Shown here piece after piece: positions 32,898-41,978 of a stretch of DNA of 64,000 nucleotides; position 1 is the stretch's first letter, and every line of letters begins with the position of its first letter. The notes under the pieces are model-generated. The model was not told where the DNA came from. It worked only from the letters and a program-made list of their open reading frames with translations, and searched no databases. The stretch is from Streptomyces sp. DSM 110735 (GTDB lineage: Bacteria; Actinomycetota; Actinomycetes; Streptomycetales; Streptomycetaceae): NCBI RefSeq assembly GCF_016482685.1, contig NZ_JACYHF010000007.1, positions 124,001 to 188,000 on the forward strand, given 5' to 3'. The translations under genes were made by a program, and so were the position numbers.

Positions 32898-34193
32898 ATG
32901 GCAGCCGGTGCTCCCCGGATCTTCGTCTCGCACCTGGCCGGGGCTCCCGTGTTCGACCCGACCGGCGACCAGGTGGGCCGCGTCCGGGACCTCGTCGTCA
33001 TGCTGCGCGTCGGGCGGCGTCCCCCGCGCGTCCTCGGTCTGGTCGTCGAGCTGTCCAACCGGCGCCGGATCTTCCTGCCGATGACCCGGGTGACCGGACT
33101 CGACTCCGGCCAGGTCATCTCCACCGGGGTGGTCAACGTGCGCCGCTTCGAGCAACGGCCCACCGAGCGGCTGGTGTTCGGGGAACTCCTGGACCGGCGC
33201 GTCCAACTGGTGGAGACCGGCGAGGAGGTCACCGTCCTCGACCTGTCCGTGCAGCAGCTCCCGGCGCGCCGGGACTGGGAGGTCGACCGCGTCTTCGTGC
33301 GCAAGGGCAAGAAGGGCGGCGCGTTCCGGCGGGCCAAGGGGGAGTCGCTGACGGTGCCCTGGTCGGACGTCACAGGGTTCTCGCTTGAGGAGCACGGGCA
33401 GGGCGCGGAGAGCCTGCTCGCCACCTTCGAGCAACTGCGCCCGGCGGACCTCGCCAACGTGCTGCACCACCTCTCCCCCAAGCGGCGCGCCGAGGTCGCC
33501 GCCGCCCTGGACGACGACCGGCTCGCGGACGTCCTGGAGGAGCTGCCCGAGGACGACCAGATCGAGATCCTCGGCAAGCTCAAGGAGGAGCGCGCCGCCG
33601 ACGTCCTGGAGGCGATGGACCCCGACGACGCCGCCGACCTGCTCGGCGAGCTGCCCGAGGAGGACAAGGAGCGCCTGCTGAGCCTGATGCAGCCCGACGA
33701 CGCGGCCGACATGCGGCGCCTGATGTCGTACGAGGAGCACACGGCGGGCGGGCTGATGACGACCGAGCCGATCGTGCTGCGCCCCGACGCCACCGTCGCG
33801 GACGCGCTCGCCCGGGTCCGCAACCCCGACCTCTCCCCCGCGCTCGCCGCGCAGGTCTACGTCTGCCGCCCGCCCGACGAGACGCCGACCGGCAAGTACC
33901 TGGGCACGGTGCACTTCCAGCGGCTGCTGCGCGACCCGCCGTACACCCTGGTCAGCTCGCTCATCGACGACGACCTCCAGTCCCTCGACCCGGACGCCAC
34001 GCTGCCCGTCATCGCCGGGTTCTTCGCCACGTACGACATGGTCGCCGCGCCCGTGGTGGACGAGTCCGGCTCGCTGCTCGGCGCGGTCACCGTCGACGAC
34101 GTGCTCGACCACATGCTGCCCGACGACTGGCGGGAGACGGAGTTCCATCTGGACGGCGCGATGGAACAGGGAGCCGCGAGCCATGGGGGCTGA
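32898..34193 (+). CDS. MgtE-like cytosolic protein: PRC barrel, MgtE_N and CBS domains, no channel
   Basis: 431 residues. N-terminal PRC-barrel-like halves (SHLAGAPVFDPTGDQVGRV, PRVLGLVVELSNRRRIFLPM) precede an MgtE_N superhelix with repeated ADVLEELPEDD and AADLLGELPEEDKERLL segments (residues about 170-275), then two CBS motifs (MTTEPIVLRPDATVADAL; VVDESGSLLGAVTVDDVLDH). The protein stops there: the five-helix MgtE channel domain is missing. MgtE_N/CBS senses Mg2+ in full transporters, so this is likely a Mg2+ sensor or regulatory subunit. Its stop overlaps the DUF1003 membrane-protein gene by 11 bases. Same type as Rv1232c (recalled). Confidence 0.88.
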   Translation: MAAGAPRIFVSHLAGAPVFDPTGDQVGRVRDLVVMLRVGRRPPRVLGLVVELSNRRRIFLPMTRVTGLDSGQVISTGVVNVRRFEQRPTERLVFGELLDRRVQLVETGEEVTVLDLSVQQLPARRDWEVDRVFVRKGKKGGAFRRAKGESLTVPWSDVTGFSLEEHGQGAESLLATFEQLRPADLANVLHHLSPKRRAEVAAALDDDRLADVLEELPEDDQIEILGKLKEERAADVLEAMDPDDAADLLGELPEEDKERLLSLMQPDDAADMRRLMSYEEHTAGGLMTTEPIVLRPDATVADALARVRNPDLSPALAAQVYVCRPPDETPTGKYLGTVHFQRLLRDPPYTLVSSLIDDDLQSLDPDATLPVIAGFFATYDMVAAPVVDESGSLLGAVTVDDVLDHMLPDDWRETEFHLDGAMEQGAASHGG

Positions 34194-34806
34194 GCGCGAG
34201 GGGAGCCGGGACGGTGGCCGCGAGCGCTCCCCGGCGGGCGCCACGGCCACCGCCCGCCCCCGTATGCCCCGTCTGGACCAGCCGCGCCCGCCGCGCAGGC
34301 GGGTGCTGCCGGAGTGGGACGCGGAGGCGTTCGGGCGCCTTTCGGAACGCATCGCCCGGTTCCTGGGAACGGGTCGCTTCCTGGTCTGGATGACGGTCGT
34401 CATCATCGTCTGGGTGCTGTGGAACATCGCGGCACCGGCGGTGGTGCGCTTCGACCCCTACCCGTTCATCTTCCTGACCCTGATGCTCTCCCTCCAGGCG
34501 TCCTACGCGGCGCCGCTGATCCTGCTCGCGCAGAACCGGCAGGACGACCGCGACCGGGTCAACCTGGAGCAGGACCGCAAGCAGAACGAGCGGTCGATCG
34601 CCGACACCGAGTACCTGACCCGGGAGATCGCCGCGCTGCGCATGGGTCTGGGCGAGGTCGCCACCCGCGACTGGATCCGCTCCGAGCTGCAGGACCTGAT
34701 CCGGGACCTGGAGGAGGAGCGGCGCCGCGACGGTCACCCCTCCCGCATCGCATTCCCGGCGGAACGGGCGGAACGGCCGTCCGGGCGTGACGCAGACGAC
34801 CGCTGA
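34183..34806 (+). CDS. DUF1003 membrane protein
   Basis: 207 residues. A basic Pro/Arg-rich N-terminus is followed by two helices (VWMTVVIIVWVLWNIAAPAV and PYPFIFLTLMLSLQASYAAP), then the DUF1003 signature ILLAQNRQDDRDR and a charged coiled-coil tail (RSELQDLIRDLEEERRRD). DUF1003 function is unknown. The ATG lies inside the end of the MgtE-like gene, so synthesis is coupled; the pair may form a membrane-bound complex (inference). Confidence 0.88.
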   Translation: MGAEREGSRDGGRERSPAGATATARPRMPRLDQPRPPRRRVLPEWDAEAFGRLSERIARFLGTGRFLVWMTVVIIVWVLWNIAAPAVVRFDPYPFIFLTLMLSLQASYAAPLILLAQNRQDDRDRVNLEQDRKQNERSIADTEYLTREIAALRMGLGEVATRDWIRSELQDLIRDLEEERRRDGHPSRIAFPAERAERPSGRDADDR

Positions 34807-34836
34807 GGCGCTACACGGCGGCACCGCCTTGCGCCG

Positions 34837-34842
34837 TACCAT
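34837..34842 (+). promoter_or_regulatory. Minus 10 element for a leaderless mrp start
   Basis: TACCAT ends seven bases before ATG 34850, with no ribosome site between. The minus 35 is not recognisable. Confidence 0.4.
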
Positions 34843-34849
34843 CGACCTT

Positions 34850-35983
34850 ATGGCTATGGAAGACGCGGTGCGCGAGGCACTGGCGACGGTGAACGACCCC
34901 GAGATCAACCGACCGATCACCGAACTCGGCATGGTCAAATCGGTGGAGATCGGCGCGGACGGCGCGGTCGCGGTCACGGTGTACCTGACGGTCTCCGGCT
35001 GCCCGATGCGCGAGACCATCACCGAGCGCGTGACCACGGCGGTCTCCCGCGTCGACGGGGTCTCCCGCGTCGACGTCGCGCTGGACGTGATGAGCGACGA
35101 GCAGCGCCGGGAGCTGGCCAACGCGCTGCGCGGCGGCCAGGCCGAGCGCGAGATCCCCTTCGCCAAGCCGGGCAGCCTCACCCGGGTGTACGCGGTCGCC
35201 TCCGGCAAGGGCGGCGTCGGCAAGTCCTCCGTGACGGTGAACCTGGCGGCCGCGATGGCCGCCGACGGTCTGAAGGTCGGTGTCGTGGACGCCGACATCT
35301 ACGGCCACAGCGTGCCGCGCATGCTGGGCGCGGACGGCCGTCCCACCCAGGTCGAGAACATGATCATGCCGCCGTCGGCGAACGGCGTGAAGGTCATCTC
35401 GATCGGCATGTTCACCCCGGGCAACGCGCCGGTCGTCTGGCGCGGTCCGATGCTGCACCGCGCGCTCCAGCAGTTCCTGTCGGACGTGTACTGGGGCGAC
35501 CTGGACGTGCTGCTGCTCGACCTGCCGCCGGGCACTGGTGACATCGCCATCTCGGTGGCCCAGCTCGTCCCGAACGCGGAGATCCTGGTCGTGACGACCC
35601 CGCAGCAGGCGGCGGCCGAGGTGGCCGAGCGCGCGGGCTCCATCGCGGTGCAGACCCACCAGAAGATCGTCGGCGTGGTCGAGAACATGTCGGGTCTGCC
35701 CTGCCCGCACTGCGGCGAGATGGTCGACGTGTTCGGCACCGGCGGCGGTCAGACGGTCGCCGAGGGCCTGACCCGCACCACCGGCGCGACGGTCCCGGTG
35801 CTCGGCAGCATCCCGATCGACGTGCGCCTGCGCGAGGGCGGCGACGACGGCAAGCCGGTCGTGCTGACCGACCCCGAGTCCCCGGCGGGCTCGGCGCTGC
35901 GCTCCATCGCGGGCAAGCTGGGCGGGCGCCAGCGCGGTCTGTCGGGGCTGTCGCTTGGGATCACCCCGCGCAACAAGTTCTGA
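34850..35983 (+). CDS. mrp: Mrp/ApbC-type Fe-S cluster carrier ATPase
   Basis: 377 residues. An N-terminal DUF59/MIP18 domain (NDPEINRPITELGMVK, with a Cys in SGCPMRE) precedes a ParA-like P-loop ATPase with the deviant Walker A GKGGVGKS at 119-126. A CPHC pair at about 284-287 can bind a bridging 4Fe-4S cluster in the dimer. The family stores and delivers Fe-S clusters to apoproteins in the cytosol. Its order between the DUF1003 and tatB/htrA/sigE genes matches the mycobacterial Rv1229c region. The start ATG follows a minus 10-like TACCAT. Confidence 0.93.
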   Translation: MAMEDAVREALATVNDPEINRPITELGMVKSVEIGADGAVAVTVYLTVSGCPMRETITERVTTAVSRVDGVSRVDVALDVMSDEQRRELANALRGGQAEREIPFAKPGSLTRVYAVASGKGGVGKSSVTVNLAAAMAADGLKVGVVDADIYGHSVPRMLGADGRPTQVENMIMPPSANGVKVISIGMFTPGNAPVVWRGPMLHRALQQFLSDVYWGDLDVLLLDLPPGTGDIAISVAQLVPNAEILVVTTPQQAAAEVAERAGSIAVQTHQKIVGVVENMSGLPCPHCGEMVDVFGTGGGQTVAEGLTRTTGATVPVLGSIPIDVRLREGGDDGKPVVLTDPESPAGSALRSIAGKLGGRQRGLSGLSLGITPRNKF

Positions 35984-35995
35984 GGCGGTACGGGG

Positions 35996-36032
35996 AAGGG
36001 GGGCACCGGCGGGTCGCGCCGGTGCCCCCCTT
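35996..36032. terminator. Perfect 15-bp terminator after mrp
   Basis: AAGGGGGGCACCGGC (35996-36010) pairs with GCCGGTGCCCCCCTT (36018-36032), followed by a T-rich stretch. It lies between the convergent mrp and hypothetical genes. Confidence 0.93.
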
Positions 36033-36041
36033 TCCGTGTCG

Positions 36042-36713
36042 TCAGGCGTAGGCGCCGATGTCCTTGACGACGGCGAAGCCGAGCCCGTAGGCGCTCATGC
36101 CCCGGCCGTACGCGCCGACGTGGACGCCCGCCTCGGTGGCACCGGCGAGCACCCAGCCGAACTCGGACTCCCGGTAGTGGAAGGGCGTGGCGACGCCGTC
36201 CACGGGCAGGGAGAGCGTGGACCACTCCGCGCCCTGGAGGTCGTCGGCGAGCGCCCAGGCGGTCTCGGTCTGCTGGTCCAGCCAGTCGTCGCGCAGGGTG
36301 TGGTCCATCTGGCCGGGCCAGGTGACCGACAGCAGCCCCACCCCGGCCAGCCACGCCGCCGAGGAGACCGAGGTGGCCTCCAGGAGCCCGGTGCCGTCCG
36401 CGCTGCGCCGCGAGGGGTTCACCGGGACGGTCACGACGACCGCGAACTTCTCCCTCGCCTCGTCGGCCGCCGAGGCGCTGTACTCGCCCAGCACCGAGGG
36501 CTCCTCGCCGTGGCCGATCGACCCGTGTTCCACGGCGCCGTCGGCGGCGGTGCCGACCTGCATCAGCCAGCGGGCGCCCGTGAACGCCTCGTCCAGGCCG
36601 TACCACGGGAAGGGCGCCCGCAGATAGCCGTCGACCGATCGGTGGCCGGACGGGCCCCGCTGTCCGCCCGCCGCGGCCGGCGTCTTCGCGCCCACCCGAC
36701 TCGTCGTCTCCAT
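36042..36713 (-). CDS. Streptomyces conserved hypothetical
   Basis: 223 residues from ATG 36713, preceded by GAGGAGG. After about 30 disordered residues it forms an alpha/beta globular protein (FPWYGLDEAFTGARWLMQVG, FAVVVTVPVNPSRR, AWLAGVGLLSVTWPGQ, EFGWVLAGATEAGVHVGAYG). No signal peptide, helix bundle or metal motif; a cytoplasmic protein of unknown function. It lies in the gap between mrp and tatB, convergent with mrp. Confidence 0.72.
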   Translation of the reverse strand: METTSRVGAKTPAAAGGQRGPSGHRSVDGYLRAPFPWYGLDEAFTGARWLMQVGTAADGAVEHGSIGHGEEPSVLGEYSASAADEAREKFAVVVTVPVNPSRRSADGTGLLEATSVSSAAWLAGVGLLSVTWPGQMDHTLRDDWLDQQTETAWALADDLQGAEWSTLSLPVDGVATPFHYRESEFGWVLAGATEAGVHVGAYGRGMSAYGLGFAVVKDIGAYA

Positions 36714-36978
36714 GCCCGGACGCCTCCTCGCTCTCGTCGGACCGGGGCTGCCCGCCCCCCTTCGGGCGTACGCGCCCGGTCCGCACAACAACTCGGCAGC
36801 ATATCCACACCGCTGAGAGCCGCTGGGAAACCGCCCTGCTCGTGGGTCGCGCGGGAAGCGGGCGGACGCGATGGGCGGCAGGTACGCGCCGTTCAGGGGG
36901 TCGTGAGGGACGGATACGGCCGCGTGTCGCGCGGTGGGCCGTACGGGTGAGCCGGGGCTCGGTGCGGGTGGGACGGGC

Positions 36979-37434
36979 TCAGGTGGCGTCGGCGTCGAAG
37001 GGCGGACGCTCGTCCGGGACCGGCGTGTCGGGACGCTTGGTCAGGTCGGGGCGCTTGGTCATGTCGATCCGCCCGCCCGACGGGGTCTGCGGGACGGCGG
37101 GTACGGCCGTGTCGTGACCGTTGACCGAGTCCGTGAGGTCGCTCATCTCGCGCTTGAGGTCGAAGCCGCTGCGGATCTCCTGGAGCCCCAGCTCGTCGTT
37201 GGCCAACTGCTTGCGCAGGAAGGTCTTGGGGTTCAGGTCCTCGAACTCGAAGTCCTTGAACTCGGGACCCAGCTCGCTGCGGATGTCCTGCTTGGCGCTG
37301 TCCGAGAACTCGCGGATCTTGCGGATCGTGCGCGTGACGTCCTGGATGAACTTGGGGAGCTTGTCCGGACCGAAGACGAGCACGGCGAGGACGATGAGCG
37401 TGACCAGCTCAAGCGGCCCTATGTCATTGAACAC
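36979..37434 (-). CDS. tatB: Twin-arginine translocase subunit TatB
   Basis: 151 residues from GTG 37434, which has AAGGAG eight bases upstream. The N-terminal helix is FNDIGPLELVTLIVLAVLVF with the conserved GPDKLP hinge, followed by an amphipathic helix (FIQDVTRTIRKIREFSDSAK) and an acidic, Pro-rich tail. TatB forms the receptor complex with TatC for folded RR-signal proteins. It follows the htrA gene as in mycobacteria; tatA and tatC are not in the window. Confidence 0.9.
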   Translation of the reverse strand: MFNDIGPLELVTLIVLAVLVFGPDKLPKFIQDVTRTIRKIREFSDSAKQDIRSELGPEFKDFEFEDLNPKTFLRKQLANDELGLQEIRSGFDLKREMSDLTDSVNGHDTAVPAVPQTPSGGRIDMTKRPDLTKRPDTPVPDERPPFDADAT

Positions 37435-37518
37435 CTGAAGCTCCTTGGGATGTCCTCGGTCGCTCAACGGTACCCGGCGCGGTCGGCGGTCCGGTACCGC
37501 GCCCGGGTGAGACTTCCG

Positions 37519-38934
37519 TCAGTTCCGCCCGGAGGCACCCAGGACCAGCGAGACGGCGTGCTGGGTTCCGGCGCGTTCCACGGTGAGGCGAAGCCGGTCG
37601 CCGGGGCGGTGGGCGCGGATCCTGACGATCAGCTCCTCGCCCGAGTGGACCCGGTGGCCGTCGACCGCCGTGATCAGGTCGCCCGCCTTCAGCCCGGCCC
37701 GGTCGCCGGGCCCGCCGGGCTGCACGGCGGGACCGCCGGTGCCGCCCTTGGCGGAGACGCGGGCGGCGTCTCCGGTGTAGCCCATGTCGAGGGTGACGCC
37801 GATGACGGGGTGCGTGGCGTGTCCCTCGTTGATCAGCTCCTCGGCGACACGCCGCGCCTGGTTGGCCGGGATGGCGAAGCCGAGCCCGATGGAACCCGCC
37901 TGGCTCTCGCCGGAGTCCGCGTCGCTTCCGGCGGAACGGATGGCGGAGTTGATGCCGACGACCTGGGCGTGCGAGTCGAGGAGCGGACCGCCGGAGTTGC
38001 CGGGGTTGATCGGCGCGTCGGTCTGGAGCGCGTCGACGTAGGAGATGTCGCTGCCGTCGCCCTTCTCGCCCCCCGCGGTGATGGGGCGTTCCTTGGCGCT
38101 GATGATGCCGGAGGTGACGGTGTTCGCCAGGTCGAAGGGGGCGCCGATGGCGACGACCGGGTCTCCCACGCGCACGTCGTCGGAGTCCCCGAGCGGCAGC
38201 GGGGTGAGCCCGCTGACGCCGCTGACCTGGACGACGGCGAGGTCGTACCCGCTGTCCCGGCCGACGACGCGGGCCCGGGCGGTGTCGCCGCCGCTGAACG
38301 TCACCGTGATCTCGCCGCCGGAGGAGGCGGGCGCGACGACGTGGTTGTTGGTGAGGATGTGGCCGCGCGTGTCGAGGACGAACCCGGTGCCGGTCCCCGC
38401 CTCGTCGTCGCCGCTGACATGCAGGGTGACGACGCTGGGCAGCGCCCGCGCGGCTATCCCGGCCACACTGTCGGGCGCCCGCCCCGCGGGCACCTTCGCC
38501 GCCCGCGGCAGATGCACGTCCCCGATCCCGGCCCGCTCCAGCCACGCCCCGGCGAACCCGCCGACGCCTCCGGCGAGGAGCGCGACGGCGACCCCCCACC
38601 CGAGCAGCACCGTCCGCTTCGAGCGCCGTTCCACGGGCACGGCGGCACCGGTCTGCTGAAGGGGGGCGTGCGACACGGCCCAGGGGTCGTAGCGGCCCCA
38701 GGGGTCGGCGTGGGGTGCCTGGCGGGTCGCCGGGTCCGGGAGGGCGTCGGCGGCGGGATACGGCGCCTGCGGGGGCACCAGGGGCGTCCCGGGGGCGGGT
38801 GCCGCTCCGGGGTCCTGGAGGGGCGGGGCAGGAGATGCCCCCGGTTCCGCCGGGCCGAGCCCAGCCGCAGGCGTCCGCGTCCGCGGTCCCTCCCGCTCGT
38901 CGTCCGGGACGTACGGCGGGTTGCCCTCGTTCAT
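37519..38934 (-). CDS. HtrA/DegP-type S1C serine protease with PDZ domain
   Basis: 471 residues from ATG 38934. About 130 Pro-rich cytoplasmic residues lead to a single helix (TVLLGWGVAVALLAGGVGGF), then a trypsin-like domain with His in ILTNNHVVAP, Asp in SGYDLAVVQV and Ser in NPGNSGGPLL, and a C-terminal PDZ domain (IGVTLDMGYTG, GLKAGDLITAVDGHRV). It is a membrane-tethered envelope-stress protease. The gene follows the anti-sigma and sigma genes in the same direction, so it is probably part of the sigma-E-like response, as in M. tuberculosis sigE-rseA-htrA. Confidence 0.93.
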   Translation of the reverse strand: MNEGNPPYVPDDEREGPRTRTPAAGLGPAEPGASPAPPLQDPGAAPAPGTPLVPPQAPYPAADALPDPATRQAPHADPWGRYDPWAVSHAPLQQTGAAVPVERRSKRTVLLGWGVAVALLAGGVGGFAGAWLERAGIGDVHLPRAAKVPAGRAPDSVAGIAARALPSVVTLHVSGDDEAGTGTGFVLDTRGHILTNNHVVAPASSGGEITVTFSGGDTARARVVGRDSGYDLAVVQVSGVSGLTPLPLGDSDDVRVGDPVVAIGAPFDLANTVTSGIISAKERPITAGGEKGDGSDISYVDALQTDAPINPGNSGGPLLDSHAQVVGINSAIRSAGSDADSGESQAGSIGLGFAIPANQARRVAEELINEGHATHPVIGVTLDMGYTGDAARVSAKGGTGGPAVQPGGPGDRAGLKAGDLITAVDGHRVHSGEELIVRIRAHRPGDRLRLTVERAGTQHAVSLVLGASGRN

Positions 38935-39074
38935 GCTCTCCCCACGGCTGGCCGCGGCCGGGTGTGTCGGTGGTGGCCGCGGGACTCGGTCCCCTGGCGG
39001 TGCCCGGGGTTCAAGCGGTCCGGGCACGGCTCACAGGATTCAACCAGGTCTGGCGTGAGGAGTGCGGGCGGCGG

Positions 39075-40043
39075 TCAGGGCGTCTGCCGGAACGGGGACG
39101 TGGCGGGGGCGGGCGCGGCGGAGGGTCCGGGGACGGGGGCCCAGGAGGCCGTGGGCGCGGCGGAGTTGACAGAGAACGGGGTGATCTCGTCCAGCGGGCG
39201 TATCAGCGGGGTGGCGGCAGCCGAGGGCGTCGACGGCAGCGCGAGGTCGCGCGCGGTGTCCTGGGCGCGACCGTCCGCCGGGGAGGGCACGCCGGGCAGC
39301 AGGGGCGCGGAGACGGAGGTGGGGACCACGGGGAACTGGCCGAGCTGTCCGGCGCCCTGGGCGAGCAGCGGGGCGGTGGCGCGGCGGCGCTGGGCTTCCG
39401 GCGCGGCTGCCGTACCCGGTGTGCCGGTGCCCGTGCTCATGCCGGTGCCGGTACTGGCCGAGCGGGCCGGGGCCACGTTGCTGCCCGCGCCGGAGCCGCC
39501 GCGGGCGTCCGCCGTGACGTCGCCGGGGAGGGCGCCGCCCACGCCGCCGAGGGCGACCGCCGCGAGGGAGACCGCTCCGGCGGCGGCGACCGCGAACCGC
39601 AGCCCGCGCGAGGCGGACCGCTCCCCGACGGGGTGGATGCGGAAACCCTGCTCCTCGGGCACGGCCGCGTGGGCGGGGACGGCCGGGACGTAGCCGAAGG
39701 CGAAGCGGTCGGGGTCGCGCACGCCGAAGACCCCGGCGTCGGGACCGGGTCCGAAGGGACCGCCGGGCAACGGGTCCCCGCTGTCGGGACCGCCGCCGGG
39801 CAGCCCTTGGAGGCGGGCGAGGAAGCTCTCGGAGGGCGGCGGCGGGGCCGCCTGCGCGAACACGTTCTTCAGGCGCCGCTGCGCGTCCGCCTCCGCCTTG
39901 CACCGGCCGCAGGTGGCCAGGTGCGCGAGGACGCGCTCGCGCGTCTCGTGACCGAGTTCTCCGTCGACCAGGGCGGAGAGCCGGTCTCCCAGGTGCTGTT
40001 CCGCGAGGTGTGCCGTCGCGGGTTCGGGCCGGGATGCGCTCAC
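39075..40043 (-). CDS. Zinc-finger (ZAS) anti-sigma factor
   Basis: 322 residues from GTG 40043, which overlaps the sigma-factor stop as GTGA. The N-terminal ZAS domain has AHLATCGRC, the His-x3-Cys-x2-Cys zinc motif, after a helical [19 protein letters not shown]. One transmembrane helix ([20 protein letters not shown], about residue 155) and a Pro/Ala/Thr-rich extracytoplasmic tail follow. It should bind and hold the coupled ECF sigma factor at the membrane. The tail is long compared with mycobacterial RseA. Release trigger unknown. Confidence 0.88.
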   Translation of the reverse strand: MSASRPEPATAHLAEQHLGDRLSALVDGELGHETRERVLAHLATCGRCKAEADAQRRLKNVFAQAAPPPPSESFLARLQGLPGGGPDSGDPLPGGPFGPGPDAGVFGVRDPDRFAFGYVPAVPAHAAVPEEQGFRIHPVGERSASRGLRFAVAAAGAVSLAAVALGGVGGALPGDVTADARGGSGAGSNVAPARSASTGTGMSTGTGTPGTAAAPEAQRRRATAPLLAQGAGQLGQFPVVPTSVSAPLLPGVPSPADGRAQDTARDLALPSTPSAAATPLIRPLDEITPFSVNSAAPTASWAPVPGPSAAPAPATSPFRQTP

Positions 40044-40828
40044 GCGGGTGTGCCCCCTCCGCCGAGTGCGGGCACCGCCGCCACGAAGGAGCGGCGCTCG
40101 GCGCGGCGCGCCTCGGGCGAGCGGTGGGCGAGTGCCTTGCGGAGCTGGGAGCGGCCGCGGTGGATGCGGGAGCGGACGGTGCCGAGCTTCACGCCGAGGG
40201 TCGCGGCGATCTCCTCGTACGACAGCCCCTCGATGTCGCACAGCACGACGGCGGCGCGGAACTCGGGCGCGAGGGTGTCCAGCGCCTGCTGCACGTCCGC
40301 GTCGAAGTGGGCGTCGTTGAAGACCTGCTGGGGGGTGGGCTCGCGGCTGGGCAGGCGCTCGGCCGCGTCGTCGCCGAGGGCGTCGAAGCGGATGCGCTGC
40401 TTGCGCCGGACCATGTCCAGGAACAGGTTGGTGGTGATGCGGTGCAGCCAGCCCTCGAAGGTGCCGGGCGAGTACGTCGACAGCGAGCGGAAGACGCGGA
40501 CGAAGACCTCCTGGGTGAGGTCCTCCGCGTCGTGCTGATTGCCCGTGAGGCGGTAGGCCAGGCGGTAGACGCGACCGCTGTGCGTGCTGACGATCTCCTC
40601 CCAACTGGGCGGAGTCCACGCCTGTGCGTCCGCGTCGGTGGCGAAGGTCGCGGTCTGCGCGGTCTGGGAGTCGCCGGCGGCGATTCCGGCGGGACGGTCA
40701 GCAGCGGTGTCGGTCACGGATTTCGGCCTGCCCGACCCGAGAAAGCGCCGCAGCACTCCTCCCCGGTCCCCGGGCGCGGCCGCACCTCCCCTGTCGGCTC
40801 TGGTGGTGTCCAGTGGAGCCCCTACCAT
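40040..40828 (-). CDS. ECF sigma factor, SigE-like
   Basis: 262 residues from ATG 40828 (GAGGTGG nine bases before). Region 2 shows [31 protein letters not shown] and region 4 [27 protein letters not shown], a complete ECF core; the first 85 residues are a disordered extension. (Quoted motifs are split: [33 protein letters not shown].) The gene is followed by its ZAS anti-sigma, HtrA-like protease and TatB, and is divergent from an O-methyltransferase gene, as for M. tuberculosis sigE. A later GTG giving TDTAADRP is an alternative start. Confidence 0.92.
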   Translation of the reverse strand: MVGAPLDTTRADRGGAAAPGDRGGVLRRFLGSGRPKSVTDTAADRPAGIAAGDSQTAQTATFATDADAQAWTPPSWEEIVSTHSGRVYRLAYRLTGNQHDAEDLTQEVFVRVFRSLSTYSPGTFEGWLHRITTNLFLDMVRRKQRIRFDALGDDAAERLPSREPTPQQVFNDAHFDADVQQALDTLAPEFRAAVVLCDIEGLSYEEIAATLGVKLGTVRSRIHRGRSQLRKALAHRSPEARRAERRSFVAAVPALGGGGTPA

Positions 40829-41066
40829 AGCCACCTCGCCCGTTAGCTCCGGATAAGCGGTTTTACGAGAATTTGACGCGCGGCGCCCCGGGTCGTCCGG
40901 CTGCGTGCGCTTGTGTTCCGCACCCTGCGTCACCCTTCGCCCCCGTCGCGTTCCACCCGCCCGGCGATGTGCCGGCTCATCCTGTTGAACGCTCGGTCCC
41001 ATCTGCGGGTTCCCGTCCCCAACGGATACAGTCACGCCGAGGCAATTACGGGGACAGGAGAGGGCC

Positions 41067-41699
41067 ATTACCGGCAACCGGCAGACGAGCTGGGCGTTCG
41101 CCGACGCCTTTGTCGCCGAGGACGAAGCACTGCTCTGGGCCCGCGACCGGGCCCGGGACGCGGGGCTGCGCTCGGTGACGCCCAGCACGGGTGCCGCGCT
41201 GCGGCTGCTGGCCGCCTCGGTGGACGCCAAGGCGGTCGCCGAGATCGGCACCGGCTGCGGCGTGTCCGGGATCCACCTGCTGCACGGCATGCGCCCGGAC
41301 GGGGTCCTCACGACCGTCGATCCGGAGCCGGAGCACCAGCAGTTCGCCCGGCAGGCGTTCCGCGCCTGCGGCTTCGCCAGCAACCGGGCGCGGTTCATCC
41401 CGGGTCCCGCCCTCGACGTGCTGCCCCGCCTCGCGGACGCGGGCTACGACCTCGTCTTCTGCGACGGCGACCGCCTGGAGTACTCCAGCTACCTCGCTGA
41501 ATCGTTGCGGCTGCTGCGCCCCGGCGGTCTGGTGGTCTTCGAGGGCGTCTTCGCGGGCGGCCGTACGGTCGACTCGGGTCCGCAGCCGACCGAGGTGCTG
41601 CGGCTGCGCGAACTGCTGCGCACGGTGCGCGAGAGCGAGGAGCTGGTGACCTCGCTGCTGCCCGTGGGCGACGGGCTGCTCTGCGCCGTCAAGCGCTGA
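41067..41699 (+). CDS. SAM-dependent O-methyltransferase with apparent ATT start
   Basis: 210 residues if begun at ATT 41067. The SAM motif is [17 protein letters not shown], then [26 protein letters not shown] and [15 protein letters not shown], typical of the OMT_3 (catechol-type) class. Conserved-type sequence starts right at [19 protein letters not shown], and the frame back to the stop at 40986 has no ATG, GTG, TTG or CTG; GGAGAGG (41057-41063) stands at ideal distance before ATT. Starting at GTG 41175 would delete 36 residues. A frameshift from the other frame at ATG 40967 is the alternative. Divergent from the sigma-factor gene. Confidence 0.8.
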   Translation: MTGNRQTSWAFADAFVAEDEALLWARDRARDAGLRSVTPSTGAALRLLAASVDAKAVAEIGTGCGVSGIHLLHGMRPDGVLTTVDPEPEHQQFARQAFRACGFASNRARFIPGPALDVLPRLADAGYDLVFCDGDRLEYSSYLAESLRLLRPGGLVVFEGVFAGGRTVDSGPQPTEVLRLRELLRTVRESEELVTSLLPVGDGLLCAVKR

Positions 41700-41757
41700 G
41701 CCGGTTCCGCCGGGCGTCGAGCCGTTCCCCGGCGTGCCGTACCCGCCCCAAAAACGC

Positions 41758-41793
41758 GATGACCCCGGCACCGCGAGCGGTACCGGGGTCATC
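41758..41793. terminator. Convergent terminator between O-methyltransferase and DUF3117
   Basis: GATGACCCCGG (41758-41768) pairs with CCGGGGTCATC (41783-41793), with further near-pairing of the inner ACCGC/CGGT. An A-run precedes it, giving a U-run for the leftward transcript. Confidence 0.88.
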
Positions 41794-41810
41794 AGGAGAT
41801 CGGGAGCGCG

Positions 41811-41978
41811 TCAGACGACGACCTTCTTGAGGGCGTCGCCGAGCGCCTCGGCCTCGTCAGGGGTCAGCTCGACGACGAGTCGACCGCCGCCTTCGAGCGG
41901 AACGCGCATGACGATGCCCCGCCCCTCCTTGGTCACCTCGAGCGGGCCATCACCCGTCCGCGGCTTCATGGCCGCCAT
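41811..41978 (-). CDS. DUF3117 small protein
   Basis: 55 residues from ATG 41978: MAAMKPRTGDGPLEVTKEGR then VPLEGGGRLVVELTPDEAEALGDAL. This is the DUF3117 family, very conserved in actinobacteria (Rv1211, from memory), unknown function. The sequence forms a strand-strand-helix unit. GGAAGGGG upstream acts as ribosome site. Confidence 0.9.
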   Translation of the reverse strand: MAAMKPRTGDGPLEVTKEGRGIVMRVPLEGGGRLVVELTPDEAEALGDALKKVVV

